This document shows, one piece after another, positions 34,129 through 43,137 of a DNA stretch of 64,000 nucleotides; positions within the stretch are counted from its first letter, which is position 1, and every line of letters starts with the position of its first letter. Origin of the DNA: Dyadobacter endophyticus (lineage in GTDB: Bacteria > Bacteroidota > Bacteroidia > Cytophagales > Spirosomataceae). Under the pieces are notes generated by a model that saw only the letters and a list, made by a program, of their open reading frames with translations, searched no databases and was not told where the DNA came from. Position numbers and translations under genes: made by a program. The stretch is taken from contig NZ_BMIA01000001.1 in assembly GCF_014641595.1 (NCBI RefSeq), positions 744,001 through 808,000 of the forward strand. Reading direction: 5' to 3'.

Positions 34129-37100
34129 TTAAAAACCAATGTTCAAACCTACCATGAAGGAGCGCGCCTGGGGATAAATGCCCTTGTCGATGCTCAGTAC
34201 ACTTCCGCCGATCTCCGGGTCATAGCCGGTGTATTTGGTGAGGGTAAACAGGTTCTGGCTCATTATATACACACGTGCCTTTTTCATCGCTACCTTGCTG
34301 ATCAGCGCTGGCGGCAGCGAGTAGCCAATTTGCAGCGTCTTCAGTCGGAAGAAGTCGCCTTTTTCCAGGTAGAAACTTGACGGGTTCTGGAAATTCTTGT
34401 TCGGGTCACCGTTCACGATGCGGGGAAAAGTGGTGGAAGTACCCGGGCCTGTCCAGCGGTCGAGGGCGTCGGTTTGCCAGTTCGCATTGGCGATATCCAG
34501 GCGGCGCAGGCCCTGGAAAATCTGGTTACCGGCGACGCCTTGCCCGAATACCACAATGTCGAAGCCCTTGTAGGCAGCATTCAAAGTCAAGCCATAATTC
34601 CATTTCGGCGTAGGATTGCCGATGAATGTGCGGTCGGTTTCAGTAATCGTACCGTCGCCGTTCAAGTCCTGCCATTTGAAATCGCCTGGCTTGGCATTGG
34701 GCTGGATTTTCTTTCCTTCTGCAGAAACGTGTGCATCCACTTCTTCCTGCGTCTGGAAAATGCCCTGATTTACATAACCAAAGAAAGAACCGATCGGCTG
34801 TCCAACCTGGGTGCGCGTAATCGGGGGCGCTCCCTGAAAGCTTGCGCCGCCCGACAAATACTGCACACCATTACCTAGGTTTGTTACTTGGTTCTTGATA
34901 TAAGAAACGTTTCCGTTGACGGAGAAATCAACCTCTCCAAGGCGCTTGCGGAAACCCAGCTCCAATTCTACACCCGTATTTTCCATGTCGGCAATGTTGG
35001 CTGCCGGGTTTGAGATAGCGCCAACGTAGCCCGGAATGCGCGGATTTTGCAAAATATCCTTGGTGGCTTTCTTAAACCATTCAAAGGTCACACTCACATT
35101 ATTGAAGATCGTCGCGTCGAAACCGATGTTGGTCTGGCTGGTCTGTTCCCATTTCAAATCCGGGTTGGCAGGTGCATTGGGACTGTAACCGATAATGTAG
35201 CTGCCGGAGGTACCAATGGTATAGTTACGTCCACTGCCAATGGTGGACAGGTAAGCGAAATCGCCGATACCGTCGTTACCCACCACGCCGTAGCCTCCAC
35301 GGAATTTCAGGAAGTTGACCGCATTGTTGGTCGGGAAGAAAGCCTCGCGCGAGAGCACCCAGCCCAGCGAAAATGACGGGAACACACCGTACTTATGGTT
35401 CGAGCCAAAGCGCGAAGAGCCATCGCGGCGTACCAGGGCCTGTAAGAGGTATTTCTCGTCATAATCATAGTTCACGCGGGCGAAAAGCGAGCTTACCGTG
35501 TGTTTCGCGCCTTCGGAACCGTCGGAATTACGCTGGTCGGCGGGTACTTTAAAGTTCAGGGAGGCGTCGTCGAAGTTATCGGCCGGCACGTTGAAAAACG
35601 TGACGCTGGTCATGCGGGTGTTGTTGTCCAGGTAAGCGCCTTGCCCAAGTAACACATTTACATTATGCAGGCCGAACGGGCGGGTGTAGGAGATCGTGTT
35701 TTCCAGGTTGTAGTCCAAACGACGGTTGTTGGTGCGGTTGAAGCTCGTCTGCGAGGTCACCGAAGCTGCATTGAGCCACGAAACTGGGTTGAAGCTCTCG
35801 TTGCCCCAAAACGCCAGCTTGCTGCCCAGGGTCGATTTCAATTGAAGGCCCTTAACCGGCTCGGCCATCAGGTAAGCGTTGCCTACGATATTATCCGACC
35901 AGCTGTAATTTCCCAAACGGGTTTGTATATACGCGAGCGGATTGCTCATCTCCTGGCCGACGGCCTGAGAAATACCGTATGGATTGCCAATCGCATCGCG
36001 GCGGATGCCCTTGTTGGTATAAGGAGCCGCATTAGCTACCGCCGGATCGGTGATCACAGCCGGTGTGATAGGGTCAAGGTTAATGGCAGAGCTCAGCGGG
36101 CCACCGAATTCACTGTTGGTATTGCCCAATCCCACCGATTTATCATGTGCGTAACCCAGATTCTGGCCGAATGTGAGCCATTTTGCCAGTTTATGCTCCG
36201 AGTTGAGACGAATGCTCGTTCTATTGTATTTGGAAATATCGGTCGCAACAATTCCTTCCTGGTTGAGGTAACCCAATGAAAGATAGAAGGTTGATTTCTC
36301 CGATCCGCCACTGACGCTCAGTTCATGGTTCTGGCGTTTGGCACTGTTGTTGAAGATCAGAGATTGCCAGTCGGTGCCCTTGCCGAAGGACGCCGGATTA
36401 GCATATGGCGCCGTCTGACCGGCATTGACAGCCGCTTCGTTGCGGATTGTGGCATATTGGGTCGCGTCCAGCAGGTCAAGTTTCCGGGCCGGGCCCTGTA
36501 CACCGATGAAGCCATTGTAATTCACGCGAATGCCGCCTGCTTTCCCTTTTTTAGTGGTAACCAAAATTACACCGGCAGCAGCCCGTGCACCGTAAATAGC
36601 CTGGGAAGCAGCATCTTTCAATACTTCGATCGACTCAATGTCGGACTGGTTCAAATAACCAATCCCGCCATTGTCGACTACAACCCCATCCACCACATAC
36701 AGAGGATCGTTGTTGTTGAGCGTTGTGATGCCCCGCACGCGCACGGTCGCGGCCGAGCCGGGTTGTCCGGAGTTCGAAGCGATTGTAAGGCCGGATGTCC
36801 GGCCTTGCAACGCTTCTTCCAGTCGGTTAATCGGCATTGATTGTAAGTCGGAAGCTTTTACGCTCGAAATAGCACCGGTTACCACGCTTTTCTTCTGCGC
36901 GCCGTAACCCACTACCACGACTTCGTTAAGATTATCGATCGATTCTTCGAGTTCGAAATTGATTTCCGATTGGTTGCCCACGGTGACTTTCCGGGTGATC
37001 ATTCCGATGAAACTCGCTACAAGGACGGAGTTGGGCTGCACCTCGATCGAGTAATTACCGGTTGCATCGGTGATCGTCGCATAGTTGGTGCCTTCTACTA

Positions 37101-37239
37101 CCACCGTAGCGCCTACCAGCTCTTCCCCCTTCGTTTTGACCGAGACCTTGCCCTTGACGACCCGGCTTTGGGCAACGGCGGTCTGTACAAGGCCATATAG
37201 CATCAGCACACTACATAATAGTACAAATTTTTTGCTCAT
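34129..37239 (-). CDS. SusC/RagA family TonB-linked outer membrane protein
   Basis: A 1036-residue TonB-dependent importer. Signal peptide 1-23 (CSVLMLYGLVQTAVAQ), carboxypeptidase-regulatory-like domain (about 28-105, VKGKVSVKTKGEELVGATVV), plug with LNEVVVVGYGAQKKSVVTGA and YGARAAAGVILVTTKKG, then the beta-barrel. There is no STN domain, in contrast to the SusC at 18793, so control is expected from the adjacent HTH sensor and not from a sigma/anti-sigma relay. Its promoter has a -7 box at 37325-37332 and two copies of the TACATTACTAC site. It forms an operon with the SusD downstream and probably imports the product of the GH30 enzyme. Confidence 0.94.
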   Translation of the reverse strand: MSKKFVLLCSVLMLYGLVQTAVAQSRVVKGKVSVKTKGEELVGATVVVEGTNYATITDATGNYSIEVQPNSVLVASFIGMITRKVTVGNQSEINFELEESIDNLNEVVVVGYGAQKKSVVTGAISSVKASDLQSMPINRLEEALQGRTSGLTIASNSGQPGSAATVRVRGITTLNNNDPLYVVDGVVVDNGGIGYLNQSDIESIEVLKDAASQAIYGARAAAGVILVTTKKGKAGGIRVNYNGFIGVQGPARKLDLLDATQYATIRNEAAVNAGQTAPYANPASFGKGTDWQSLIFNNSAKRQNHELSVSGGSEKSTFYLSLGYLNQEGIVATDISKYNRTSIRLNSEHKLAKWLTFGQNLGYAHDKSVGLGNTNSEFGGPLSSAINLDPITPAVITDPAVANAAPYTNKGIRRDAIGNPYGISQAVGQEMSNPLAYIQTRLGNYSWSDNIVGNAYLMAEPVKGLQLKSTLGSKLAFWGNESFNPVSWLNAASVTSQTSFNRTNNRRLDYNLENTISYTRPFGLHNVNVLLGQGAYLDNNTRMTSVTFFNVPADNFDDASLNFKVPADQRNSDGSEGAKHTVSSLFARVNYDYDEKYLLQALVRRDGSSRFGSNHKYGVFPSFSLGWVLSREAFFPTNNAVNFLKFRGGYGVVGNDGIGDFAYLSTIGSGRNYTIGTSGSYIIGYSPNAPANPDLKWEQTSQTNIGFDATIFNNVSVTFEWFKKATKDILQNPRIPGYVGAISNPAANIADMENTGVELELGFRKRLGEVDFSVNGNVSYIKNQVTNLGNGVQYLSGGASFQGAPPITRTQVGQPIGSFFGYVNQGIFQTQEEVDAHVSAEGKKIQPNAKPGDFKWQDLNGDGTITETDRTFIGNPTPKWNYGLTLNAAYKGFDIVVFGQGVAGNQIFQGLRRLDIANANWQTDALDRWTGPGTSTTFPRIVNGDPNKNFQNPSSFYLEKGDFFRLKTLQIGYSLPPALISKVAMKKARVYIMSQNLFTLTKYTGYDPEIGGSVLSIDKGIYPQARSFMVGLNIGF

Positions 37240-37324
37240 AAATATTAGTATTAAAATTTAGTAGATCTGGCAAATGAACTTTGCCCAATTAATTATTGAA
37301 AAAGTAATACTCGCGTACTGCCGA

Positions 37325-37332
37325 CAAAGGTA
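37325..37332 (-). promoter_or_regulatory. -7 box TACCTTTG of the SusC/SusD operon
   Basis: An exact TAnnTTTG match on the minus strand, 85 bases upstream of the SusC ATG. A TTG on the minus strand at 37360-37358 could serve as the -33 element, though spacing is long. Confidence 0.6.
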
Positions 37333-37365
37333 TAGGCGCAAAGAGGCAGCGGGGTAGCAATGCAT

Positions 37366-37379
37366 TACTACATTACTAC
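37366..37379 (-). promoter_or_regulatory. Shared 14-bp regulatory site upstream of SusC (copy 1)
   Basis: TACTACATTACTAC, identical to the GH30 copy at 29512-29525, beginning 33 bases upstream of the -7 box. It is part of an 8-bp tandem (CATTACTA twice, 37363-37378). Confidence 0.65.
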
Positions 37380-37422
37380 CTCATATTGCACAAGTCAAAT
37401 GTATTCACGGAAAAATCACCCC

Positions 37423-37433
37423 TACATTACTAC
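37423..37433 (-). promoter_or_regulatory. Second TACATTACTAC site upstream of SusC (copy 2)
   Basis: An exact 11-bp copy, 54 bases from the first (about five helical turns), followed by another TAC unit (TACATTACTACTAC). The rest of the 247-base gap between LigD and SusC shows no gene. Confidence 0.55.
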
Positions 37434-37486
37434 TACAATGAGGGTCTGGCTGGTTATTTATTAGCAAGAAGTAGGAGGATTTTGAT

Positions 37487-40219
37487 TTAGCCAGTGGCGC
37501 CATCCATTCTTCCAATCACTTCTTCCAGGTCGATTCCCTCGCCCAAAACAGGTTTAAAGAGGTCGCCTTCAAGCTGGATCCGCTCTATCGCATTGTAAAT
37601 TGTAAAGTCTTTCAGTTGAAGTCCTTTCTTCACCTCATCCCAATGCAGGGGCATCGAAACAGTCGCGCCGGGTTTCGGGCGGACCGAGTAGGGAGCGGCG
37701 AGCGTCGCTTTGGGCCTGTTTTGCAGGTAGTCGATGTAGAGCTTGCCTTTGCGGTTTTTTGTGAGTCGCTCCACGCTGGTGAAATCCGGGAGTTGGTGCT
37801 GTATCTGCCCGGCCACCCATTCGGCGAAGAGCTGGCATTGATCGTAGCTGTATCGGGCACCGAGTGGAATGTAAATATGCAGACCCGTGGAGCCGGAAGT
37901 TTTGCAGTAGGAGGGAACATTTAAAGAATCCAGCAAGCCTTTGATTGCCTGCGCGGTTTCGATCACCTGTTCGAAGGTGTTGGTCGCGTCCGGGTCGAGG
38001 TCGAGCAGGCACCAATCGGGATTGTCGGGGGTTTCGATGCGGCTGTTCCAGGGATTTACGTCTATGGCGCCGAGGTTAGCCATGTAAAGCAGCGTTGCTT
38101 CATCGTTGCAGAGCATGAAGTTCTTGTTCTCGCCTTCGGATATGTAAGGTGTGGTTTTGATCCAGTCGGGTACCTTTCCGGTAAAGTCTTTCTGGTAAAA
38201 GCTTTTACCCTGGATGCCGTTGGGAAAACGGTTGAGCGAAAGCGGCCGGTTTTCGAGATAGGGCAAAATGAATGGTGCGACCTGGTAGTAATAGTTGATC
38301 AGCTCACTTTTGTGAATCTTATCATCGGGCCAGTAGAGTTTCTTCAAATTTGAAAATTTGACCTCATGCCCATTAATTTTCCGTACCTGGGTTTCTTCTT
38401 TCGGGTTTAATAGTGTCTTTCTTTTCGCTTTGGCGGGTTTTTTAATAATTTTCTCCGTGTCGTGATCTGCTTCGTCGACAACTTCATCGGTTGATTTTTC
38501 TACTTCCCGCACCACGTCTTTCGCCGACTTGTCCTCCCGCATTCCCTCGAATGACGGATGCCTGAACACTCCGTCGGCTGTGATTTCGGCAAAGCTGATC
38601 TCGCAAACCAATTCAGGTTTAAGCCAGGTCGCATTCGCGTGCGGCGGGTTTGGGCGAAAACGCGAGGGTTTGTTATAGTCGGGCGTTTCTTTAAACGGGC
38701 TCTTCTTGGTAACCAACGGCTTAAAAAGCGCCATCATCTCCTTTTGCTGCTTCTCTTTGAACCCGGTACCGACCTTACCCACATAATGCAGCTCGCCGTG
38801 TTCGTAAGCCGCTAGCAGCAAGGCGCTGAAAAGCTTGGAGGAGCCTTCGTTGAGTGTATAGCCTGCGATAATGACCTCCTGCCGCTTGTTGATCTTGATT
38901 TTCAGCCAGTCGCGCGTGCGGATGCCAGGGTAGTATTCGCTGTCTGATTTTTTAGCAATAACGCCTTCCAGGCCCATTTTTTGGGCTGCCTCGAAAAATG
39001 CGTTACCCTCTGACGACACGCTGTAACCAAGTTGTACCGGGCTATTTTCGTCCACAATGCTTTGCAAAATGGCTTTCCGTTCCGTTAACGGCAAATGAAT
39101 GAGGCTCTTGCCTTCCAGCCAGAGAATATCGAATGCATAGTAGACCAGTTCGCCATCGGCCTCGCTCCGCCAGTTTTGTAATGCATTGAAATCCGATAAT
39201 CCTTTCTCGTTGATCACGACAATTTCTCCGTCTATCACGCCATTGATTTTCCAATCCTGCAATTGCTGGTAAATGGGGTAAAACTTGTCGTTAAAGGATT
39301 TTTTGTTCCGCGACCGCAAGTTGGCCTGTCCTTGATTGAGGTAAGCCAAGGCGCGGTAACCGTCCCATTTCACCTCATATTCCCAGCCTGGATCATCAAA
39401 CGGCCCGTCGACCAGTGTAGCGAGCATCGGTTGCAGGTCATCGGGGAAGCTTTGCTTTTTTCCCTTTTTCAGAATCGCCGCTACGTCGAAGTCCGGGCTT
39501 TTTTTTTCTGCCGCGGCTTCTTCTGCCGGATCTTTGGCCTCGGTTTTGGGCGCTTTGGACTTGGCTGAACCTTTTGTCTCGGCAGATTTCTTCTCTTCGT
39601 GATTGCTTTCCCAAACGGCATCGCCATCCTTTTCAATACCCTGCAAGGTCCTTCGCGTCACGGCCGACCGGTCCTTTTGGGTAATATCATCTTCGGAGGC
39701 GAATTTATCGCGGTGCTTAATGAGAAGCCACGCGTTTTCTTCCATGCCTTTGGTTTTCACCAATGCATATTCTCCCTTAACCTTCTTGCCATTGAGCCGC
39801 ACCTTCAGAGAGCCTGAATGCAGTTCTTTAAGCGCAAGTTTCTCCCTGGCTTTTTTGCCTTCGACTGCTCTCAGCTTGCCATCTACTTCTTCCAACGGCT
39901 CATAAGTGCCAAAATCCCAGACCATTACTGTTCCGGCGCCATAATTACCTTCTGGAATAATGCCTTCAAAATCCTTGTAGTCATATGGATGATCTTCGAC
40001 CATCATCGCCAGCCGTTTCACCGACGGATCGGTAGAAGGTCCTTTGGGCACCGCCCAGCTTTTGAGCACGCCGCCCATTTCCAGTCTGAAATCGTAATGC
40101 AGACGGGACGCATCATGTTTCTGGATTACGAAAATAAGCTCGCTATTGTCCGCTTTGCCGCCTTTGGGCTCCGGAGTTTTGTCGAAGGTGCGTTTCTCGT
40201 TGTATTTGGTAAGGCTCAT
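37487..40219 (-). CDS. ligD: DNA ligase D (phosphoesterase, ligase and polymerase domains)
   Basis: A 910-residue non-homologous end-joining ligase with domain order PE-Lig-Pol. The N-terminal 3'-phosphoesterase (about 25-170) shows KHDASRLHYDFRLEM with His35 and His41, and His77. A charged Lys/Glu/Ala-rich linker covers about 200-255. The ATP-dependent ligase domain has the adenylated Lys284 in YEVKWDGYRAL. The C-terminal primase-type polymerase has the metal Asp pair in LLDLDPD (about 740 and 742) and TSGSTGLHIYIPL. It fills, trims and seals double-strand breaks, normally with Ku; no Ku gene is in this window. The open frame extends to 40300, but that extension is translated repeat DNA; ATG 40219 (MSLTKYNEKRTFD) is right. 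Confidence 0.95.
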   Translation of the reverse strand: MSLTKYNEKRTFDKTPEPKGGKADNSELIFVIQKHDASRLHYDFRLEMGGVLKSWAVPKGPSTDPSVKRLAMMVEDHPYDYKDFEGIIPEGNYGAGTVMVWDFGTYEPLEEVDGKLRAVEGKKAREKLALKELHSGSLKVRLNGKKVKGEYALVKTKGMEENAWLLIKHRDKFASEDDITQKDRSAVTRRTLQGIEKDGDAVWESNHEEKKSAETKGSAKSKAPKTEAKDPAEEAAAEKKSPDFDVAAILKKGKKQSFPDDLQPMLATLVDGPFDDPGWEYEVKWDGYRALAYLNQGQANLRSRNKKSFNDKFYPIYQQLQDWKINGVIDGEIVVINEKGLSDFNALQNWRSEADGELVYYAFDILWLEGKSLIHLPLTERKAILQSIVDENSPVQLGYSVSSEGNAFFEAAQKMGLEGVIAKKSDSEYYPGIRTRDWLKIKINKRQEVIIAGYTLNEGSSKLFSALLLAAYEHGELHYVGKVGTGFKEKQQKEMMALFKPLVTKKSPFKETPDYNKPSRFRPNPPHANATWLKPELVCEISFAEITADGVFRHPSFEGMREDKSAKDVVREVEKSTDEVVDEADHDTEKIIKKPAKAKRKTLLNPKEETQVRKINGHEVKFSNLKKLYWPDDKIHKSELINYYYQVAPFILPYLENRPLSLNRFPNGIQGKSFYQKDFTGKVPDWIKTTPYISEGENKNFMLCNDEATLLYMANLGAIDVNPWNSRIETPDNPDWCLLDLDPDATNTFEQVIETAQAIKGLLDSLNVPSYCKTSGSTGLHIYIPLGARYSYDQCQLFAEWVAGQIQHQLPDFTSVERLTKNRKGKLYIDYLQNRPKATLAAPYSVRPKPGATVSMPLHWDEVKKGLQLKDFTIYNAIERIQLEGDLFKPVLGEGIDLEEVIGRMDGATG

Positions 40220-40239
40220 GATTTTGAAAGTGTGAGTGA

Positions 40240-40348
40240 GTAAATGAGTGAATGATTGAATGACCGAATGAGCTGCCGTGGAACGGGGATGGGTGAGCAA
40301 GGCCGCAGCAGATCCGCGTAACTATTCATTCATTCGGTCATTCATTAC
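40240..40348. repeat. Heptad-like repeat region with 12-bp inverted pair
   Basis: AATGACCGAATG (40259-40270) has an exact inverted copy CATTCGGTCATT at 40331-40342, set among TGAATGA/TCATTCA-type units. The same core with the same inverted layout occurs at 11086-11163. It fills the gap between the LigD and DUF72 genes. Confidence 0.65.
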
Positions 40349-40351
40349 ATT

Positions 40352-41113
40352 TCAAGTCGCCATTTCGTGGATTTTCGCATCTATCAGTCCTTGCAATTTT
40401 TTGGCGTTAGCCAGGGCGTGCCCGCCGACGTCGTTATTAAAGAATGCCCAGACTTCATGCCCGTTGTCAGCCCAGGCGGCAAACTTTTCGGCGTAATCTT
40501 CCAGGACATCGTCGGAATAGGATGAGCTGTATAACGACTCCGGGCCGTGGAAGCGCAGGTAAATATCCCTGGCGGTGATTTCTTCGTGGTAAGGGAACTG
40601 GTCGGCTTGTGAGAAAACAAGAGTAATGCCGTGTTTCTTCATTAAACTAATACTTTCTTCGGAAAACCAAGACGGATGCCGCACTTCGAGTGCAAAGCGG
40701 AAACCTTCGTACCGGTCCGTCTCTTCATAAAACATCTCGGCCACTTCCGTATGAAACCGGGAGTTTGCGGGCAGTTGAATGAGGATCGGGCCGAGATGCT
40801 CTTTAAACGGACTAAAAATATTGAAAAACCGCTCCAATGGTTCCTGCGCGTCACGTAGCTTCTTCAAATGGCTGAGATACCGGCTCATTTTGGGGCAAAA
40901 GACAAAATCTGCCGGCACCATATCGGTCCATTTCGCCACTATTTCCTTCGTTGGCAACTTATAAAAGCTATTGTTGATTTCTGAAACGGGGAAATGTCGG
41001 GCATAAAACGAAAGGTATTCCGCAGGTTTTACATTCCCGGGATAGAAAATGCCTTTCCAGTGTTTGTAACTCCACCCGGATGTGCCGATGTGTATCTTTT
41101 GCTCCACTTTCAT
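40352..41113 (-). CDS. DUF72 domain protein (YecE-like)
   Basis: A 253-residue TIM-barrel-like protein of the DUF72 family with the hallmark start IHIGTSGWSYKHWKGIFYPG and the segments EINNSFYKLPT, FALEVRHPSWF and YLRFHGPESLYSS. The biochemical function of this widespread family is unknown. It lies upstream of LigD on the same strand with the repeat region between them; co-transcription with LigD is possible. Divergent from the plus-strand gene at 41231. Confidence 0.9.
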   Translation of the reverse strand: MKVEQKIHIGTSGWSYKHWKGIFYPGNVKPAEYLSFYARHFPVSEINNSFYKLPTKEIVAKWTDMVPADFVFCPKMSRYLSHLKKLRDAQEPLERFFNIFSPFKEHLGPILIQLPANSRFHTEVAEMFYEETDRYEGFRFALEVRHPSWFSEESISLMKKHGITLVFSQADQFPYHEEITARDIYLRFHGPESLYSSSYSDDVLEDYAEKFAAWADNGHEVWAFFNNDVGGHALANAKKLQGLIDAKIHEMAT

Positions 41114-41230
41114 TATCAGTTCGTTGTGGAGCGATAAAGAGCAATAATCGTACCGAAGAATAAACAGTGGCGCCCGTATGATAACGGGAATGGTTTTTGA
41201 ATTTTAGATACCCAATCAAAACAGAAACCA

Positions 41231-41605
41231 ATGGCAGTTAGCGATATTCCAGGGATCGATATCCTTGGCGACCAGGAAGAAACGCTGGGCACAGCCGAGG
41301 ACCTTCGTGAAGAGGTAGTGCTCGACACGATGCAGTATGAGATTGTAGGCAGCATGGTAAAAATCGAATTTGAAACCTCGCTCGGCCTGTGTACAGGGCA
41401 TTATCTGTCGTCGGAGCTGGGGCATGAGGAGATCAATCTCGAAGCGGAGTCATTCGACCGCTTGCGGAAGTTATTCCCTGCCTGCAACGGTGCATTCGTG
41501 CATCCGCACAACCGCGATTGGGTAGAGGTAAGCCTGGCGGAGCTCACCGGTGCGCTGCCGGAGTACAAAATTTACACGCGGGTGGTGACAGGCGGAATCG
41601 TATAA
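41231..41605 (+). CDS. Hypothetical protein, 124 aa, first gene of redox-signalling cassette
   Basis: I do not recognise this protein. It is acidic, soluble, without signal peptide or membrane segment, and contains a Cys in LGLCTGHYLSSEL and another in LFPACNGAFVHPH. It ends in KIYTRVVTGGIV. Its stop codon is 15 bases before the GTG of the kinase gene, in the same frame, and a strong Shine-Dalgarno (AAGGAGG) overlaps the stop, so the two are probably one operon. The two Cys residues beside a redox-type signalling cassette are suggestive but not proof of a thiol function. Confidence 0.65.
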   Translation: MAVSDIPGIDILGDQEETLGTAEDLREEVVLDTMQYEIVGSMVKIEFETSLGLCTGHYLSSELGHEEINLEAESFDRLRKLFPACNGAFVHPHNRDWVEVSLAELTGALPEYKIYTRVVTGGIV

Positions 41606-41611
41606 AGGAGG
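41605..41611 (+). promoter_or_regulatory. Unusually strong Shine-Dalgarno (AAGGAGG)
   Basis: A perfect AAGGAGG, 9 bases before GTG 41621. Strong Shine-Dalgarno sequences are rare in Bacteroidota, so this supports the GTG start of the kinase gene; the competing ATG at 41702 has none. Confidence 0.5.
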
Positions 41612-41620
41612 GATTTCGTT

Positions 41621-43102
41621 GTGCATTCGGAAGGTTCGCGCGAAAAAGTCCGCGTTTATTTCGAAATTGGCCCGTTAACTCACACTTTACCGCGTTCGCT
41701 CATGAAGGATATCAGTGTTCAGGATTTGCTCGCCATCGAGGTTTTCAAGGATGTCCCTGAAAGCCAGCTGGAATGGATGATCGATCGCAGCCAGCATTAT
41801 GAATTGCAGGAGGGCGATATGATGATCAGGCCGGGAGAGCCGCTGGTGGGCACGCACGTCATTTTTTCGGGCCGGATAGAGCTGTACCGGCTTCAAAACA
41901 ATACCAAACAGATCATCGCCGAACTGCTGCCAGGTACCGTGACAGGCATTCTGCCGTTTTCGCGGGGAAAAATGGCCATTGCTTACGGGGTTTGCCTGGA
42001 AACCGCTCAGTTGATGACCTTTCCCAAAGAGTTGTTGCGGGAGCTAGTGACGTCGCACTATGAACTTACACAGGCGCTGGTAATCGTGATGACGTCACGC
42101 GTGCGGGAGTTTACCGAGCTCGAACAGCAGAATGAGAAGATGATGGCCCTTGGAAAGCTGTCGGCAGGGCTGGCGCATGAGCTAAACAACCCCGCAGCGG
42201 CTATCGTGCGGAGTTCGGCTTCGTTGAAGGAGCATTTGCTGATGCAGCCCGATTCGTTCAAATCGCTGCTTTCGATCCATTTGTCGCACCAGGAGATCGA
42301 TCTACTCAATGATAAAATGGTAAGCCTGCTGAACAACACTGCGCGCCCGGTGTTGTCGATGATGAAGCGCTCCGAAAAAGAGGATGAAATACTCGACTGG
42401 CTCGATCAGAACAATATCGACGGCTGCGAAGATATCGCCGATAACCTGGTGGAGTTCGGAGTAGGGGAGGATGACCTGGAAGACCTGAAAGGGAAGATCA
42501 ATCACGACGATCTTTCGCCCGTGCTGACCTGGATCAATAACAGCCTGACGACCGAGCGCATGGTAGCGGATATCCAGGAGGCGTCCAAACGCATTGCTGA
42601 ACTCGTAGGTTCTGTCAAAACCTTTACACATATGGATCGGGGGGGCGAGCGTGAGTTCGTGGACATTCATGTGGGTATTCGCAACACGCTCATTATGCTG
42701 AATTACAAGTTAAAAAAAGGTAATATCAAGGTGGTAGAGGATTTTGATCTGACGCTGCCGCCTGTCAAAGCGATGGTGGGCGAGCTGAACCAGGTATGGA
42801 CAAACCTGATCGACAATGCCGTAGACGCGCTTGAAAATCAGGCTGATCCGGAGCTGACCGTTATCACACGCCGTGACAAGGACTTTGTGAAGGTAACGAT
42901 TTGCGATAATGGCCCCGGCGTACCGGCAGAGATACGTTCCAAGATTTTCGACCCGTTTTTTACGACCAAATCGGTTGGAAAAGGCACGGGCCTTGGTCTT
43001 GATGTAGTGAACCGGATTGTACGCCAGCACCGCGGAACGGTGACGTTGCATTCTCAACCCGGGCGTACCGAGTTTGAGGTTTGTTTCCCGTTTAATGGCT
43101 AA
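41621..43102 (+). CDS. Cyclic-nucleotide-binding-domain histidine kinase
   Basis: A 493-residue cytoplasmic sensor kinase. The N-terminal Crp-type cNMP-binding roll is about 35-150 ([34 protein letters not shown]), then HisKA with phospho-His about 186 ([16 protein letters not shown]), an unusual insert (about 220-300), and HATPase_c with N box [15 protein letters not shown] and G boxes DNGPGVP and GKGTGLGL. There is no membrane segment. It is the probable partner of the receiver in the next gene, 35 bases downstream. The start is uncertain: GTG 41621 has the strong Shine-Dalgarno, whereas ATG 41702 ([15 protein letters not shown]) matches where the recognisable domain begins. Confidence 0.88.
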   Translation: MHSEGSREKVRVYFEIGPLTHTLPRSLMKDISVQDLLAIEVFKDVPESQLEWMIDRSQHYELQEGDMMIRPGEPLVGTHVIFSGRIELYRLQNNTKQIIAELLPGTVTGILPFSRGKMAIAYGVCLETAQLMTFPKELLRELVTSHYELTQALVIVMTSRVREFTELEQQNEKMMALGKLSAGLAHELNNPAAAIVRSSASLKEHLLMQPDSFKSLLSIHLSHQEIDLLNDKMVSLLNNTARPVLSMMKRSEKEDEILDWLDQNNIDGCEDIADNLVEFGVGEDDLEDLKGKINHDDLSPVLTWINNSLTTERMVADIQEASKRIAELVGSVKTFTHMDRGGEREFVDIHVGIRNTLIMLNYKLKKGNIKVVEDFDLTLPPVKAMVGELNQVWTNLIDNAVDALENQADPELTVITRRDKDFVKVTICDNGPGVPAEIRSKIFDPFFTTKSVGKGTGLGLDVVNRIVRQHRGTVTLHSQPGRTEFEVCFPFNG

Positions 43103-43137
43103 TTTTAATTCTCAACCAACTCTTAATAGAAGCTCCT

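Noticed and set aside
40220..40300. 27-residue N-terminal extension of LigD
   Set aside because: It is translated intergenic repeat sequence; the family start MSLTKYNEKR is at 40219.
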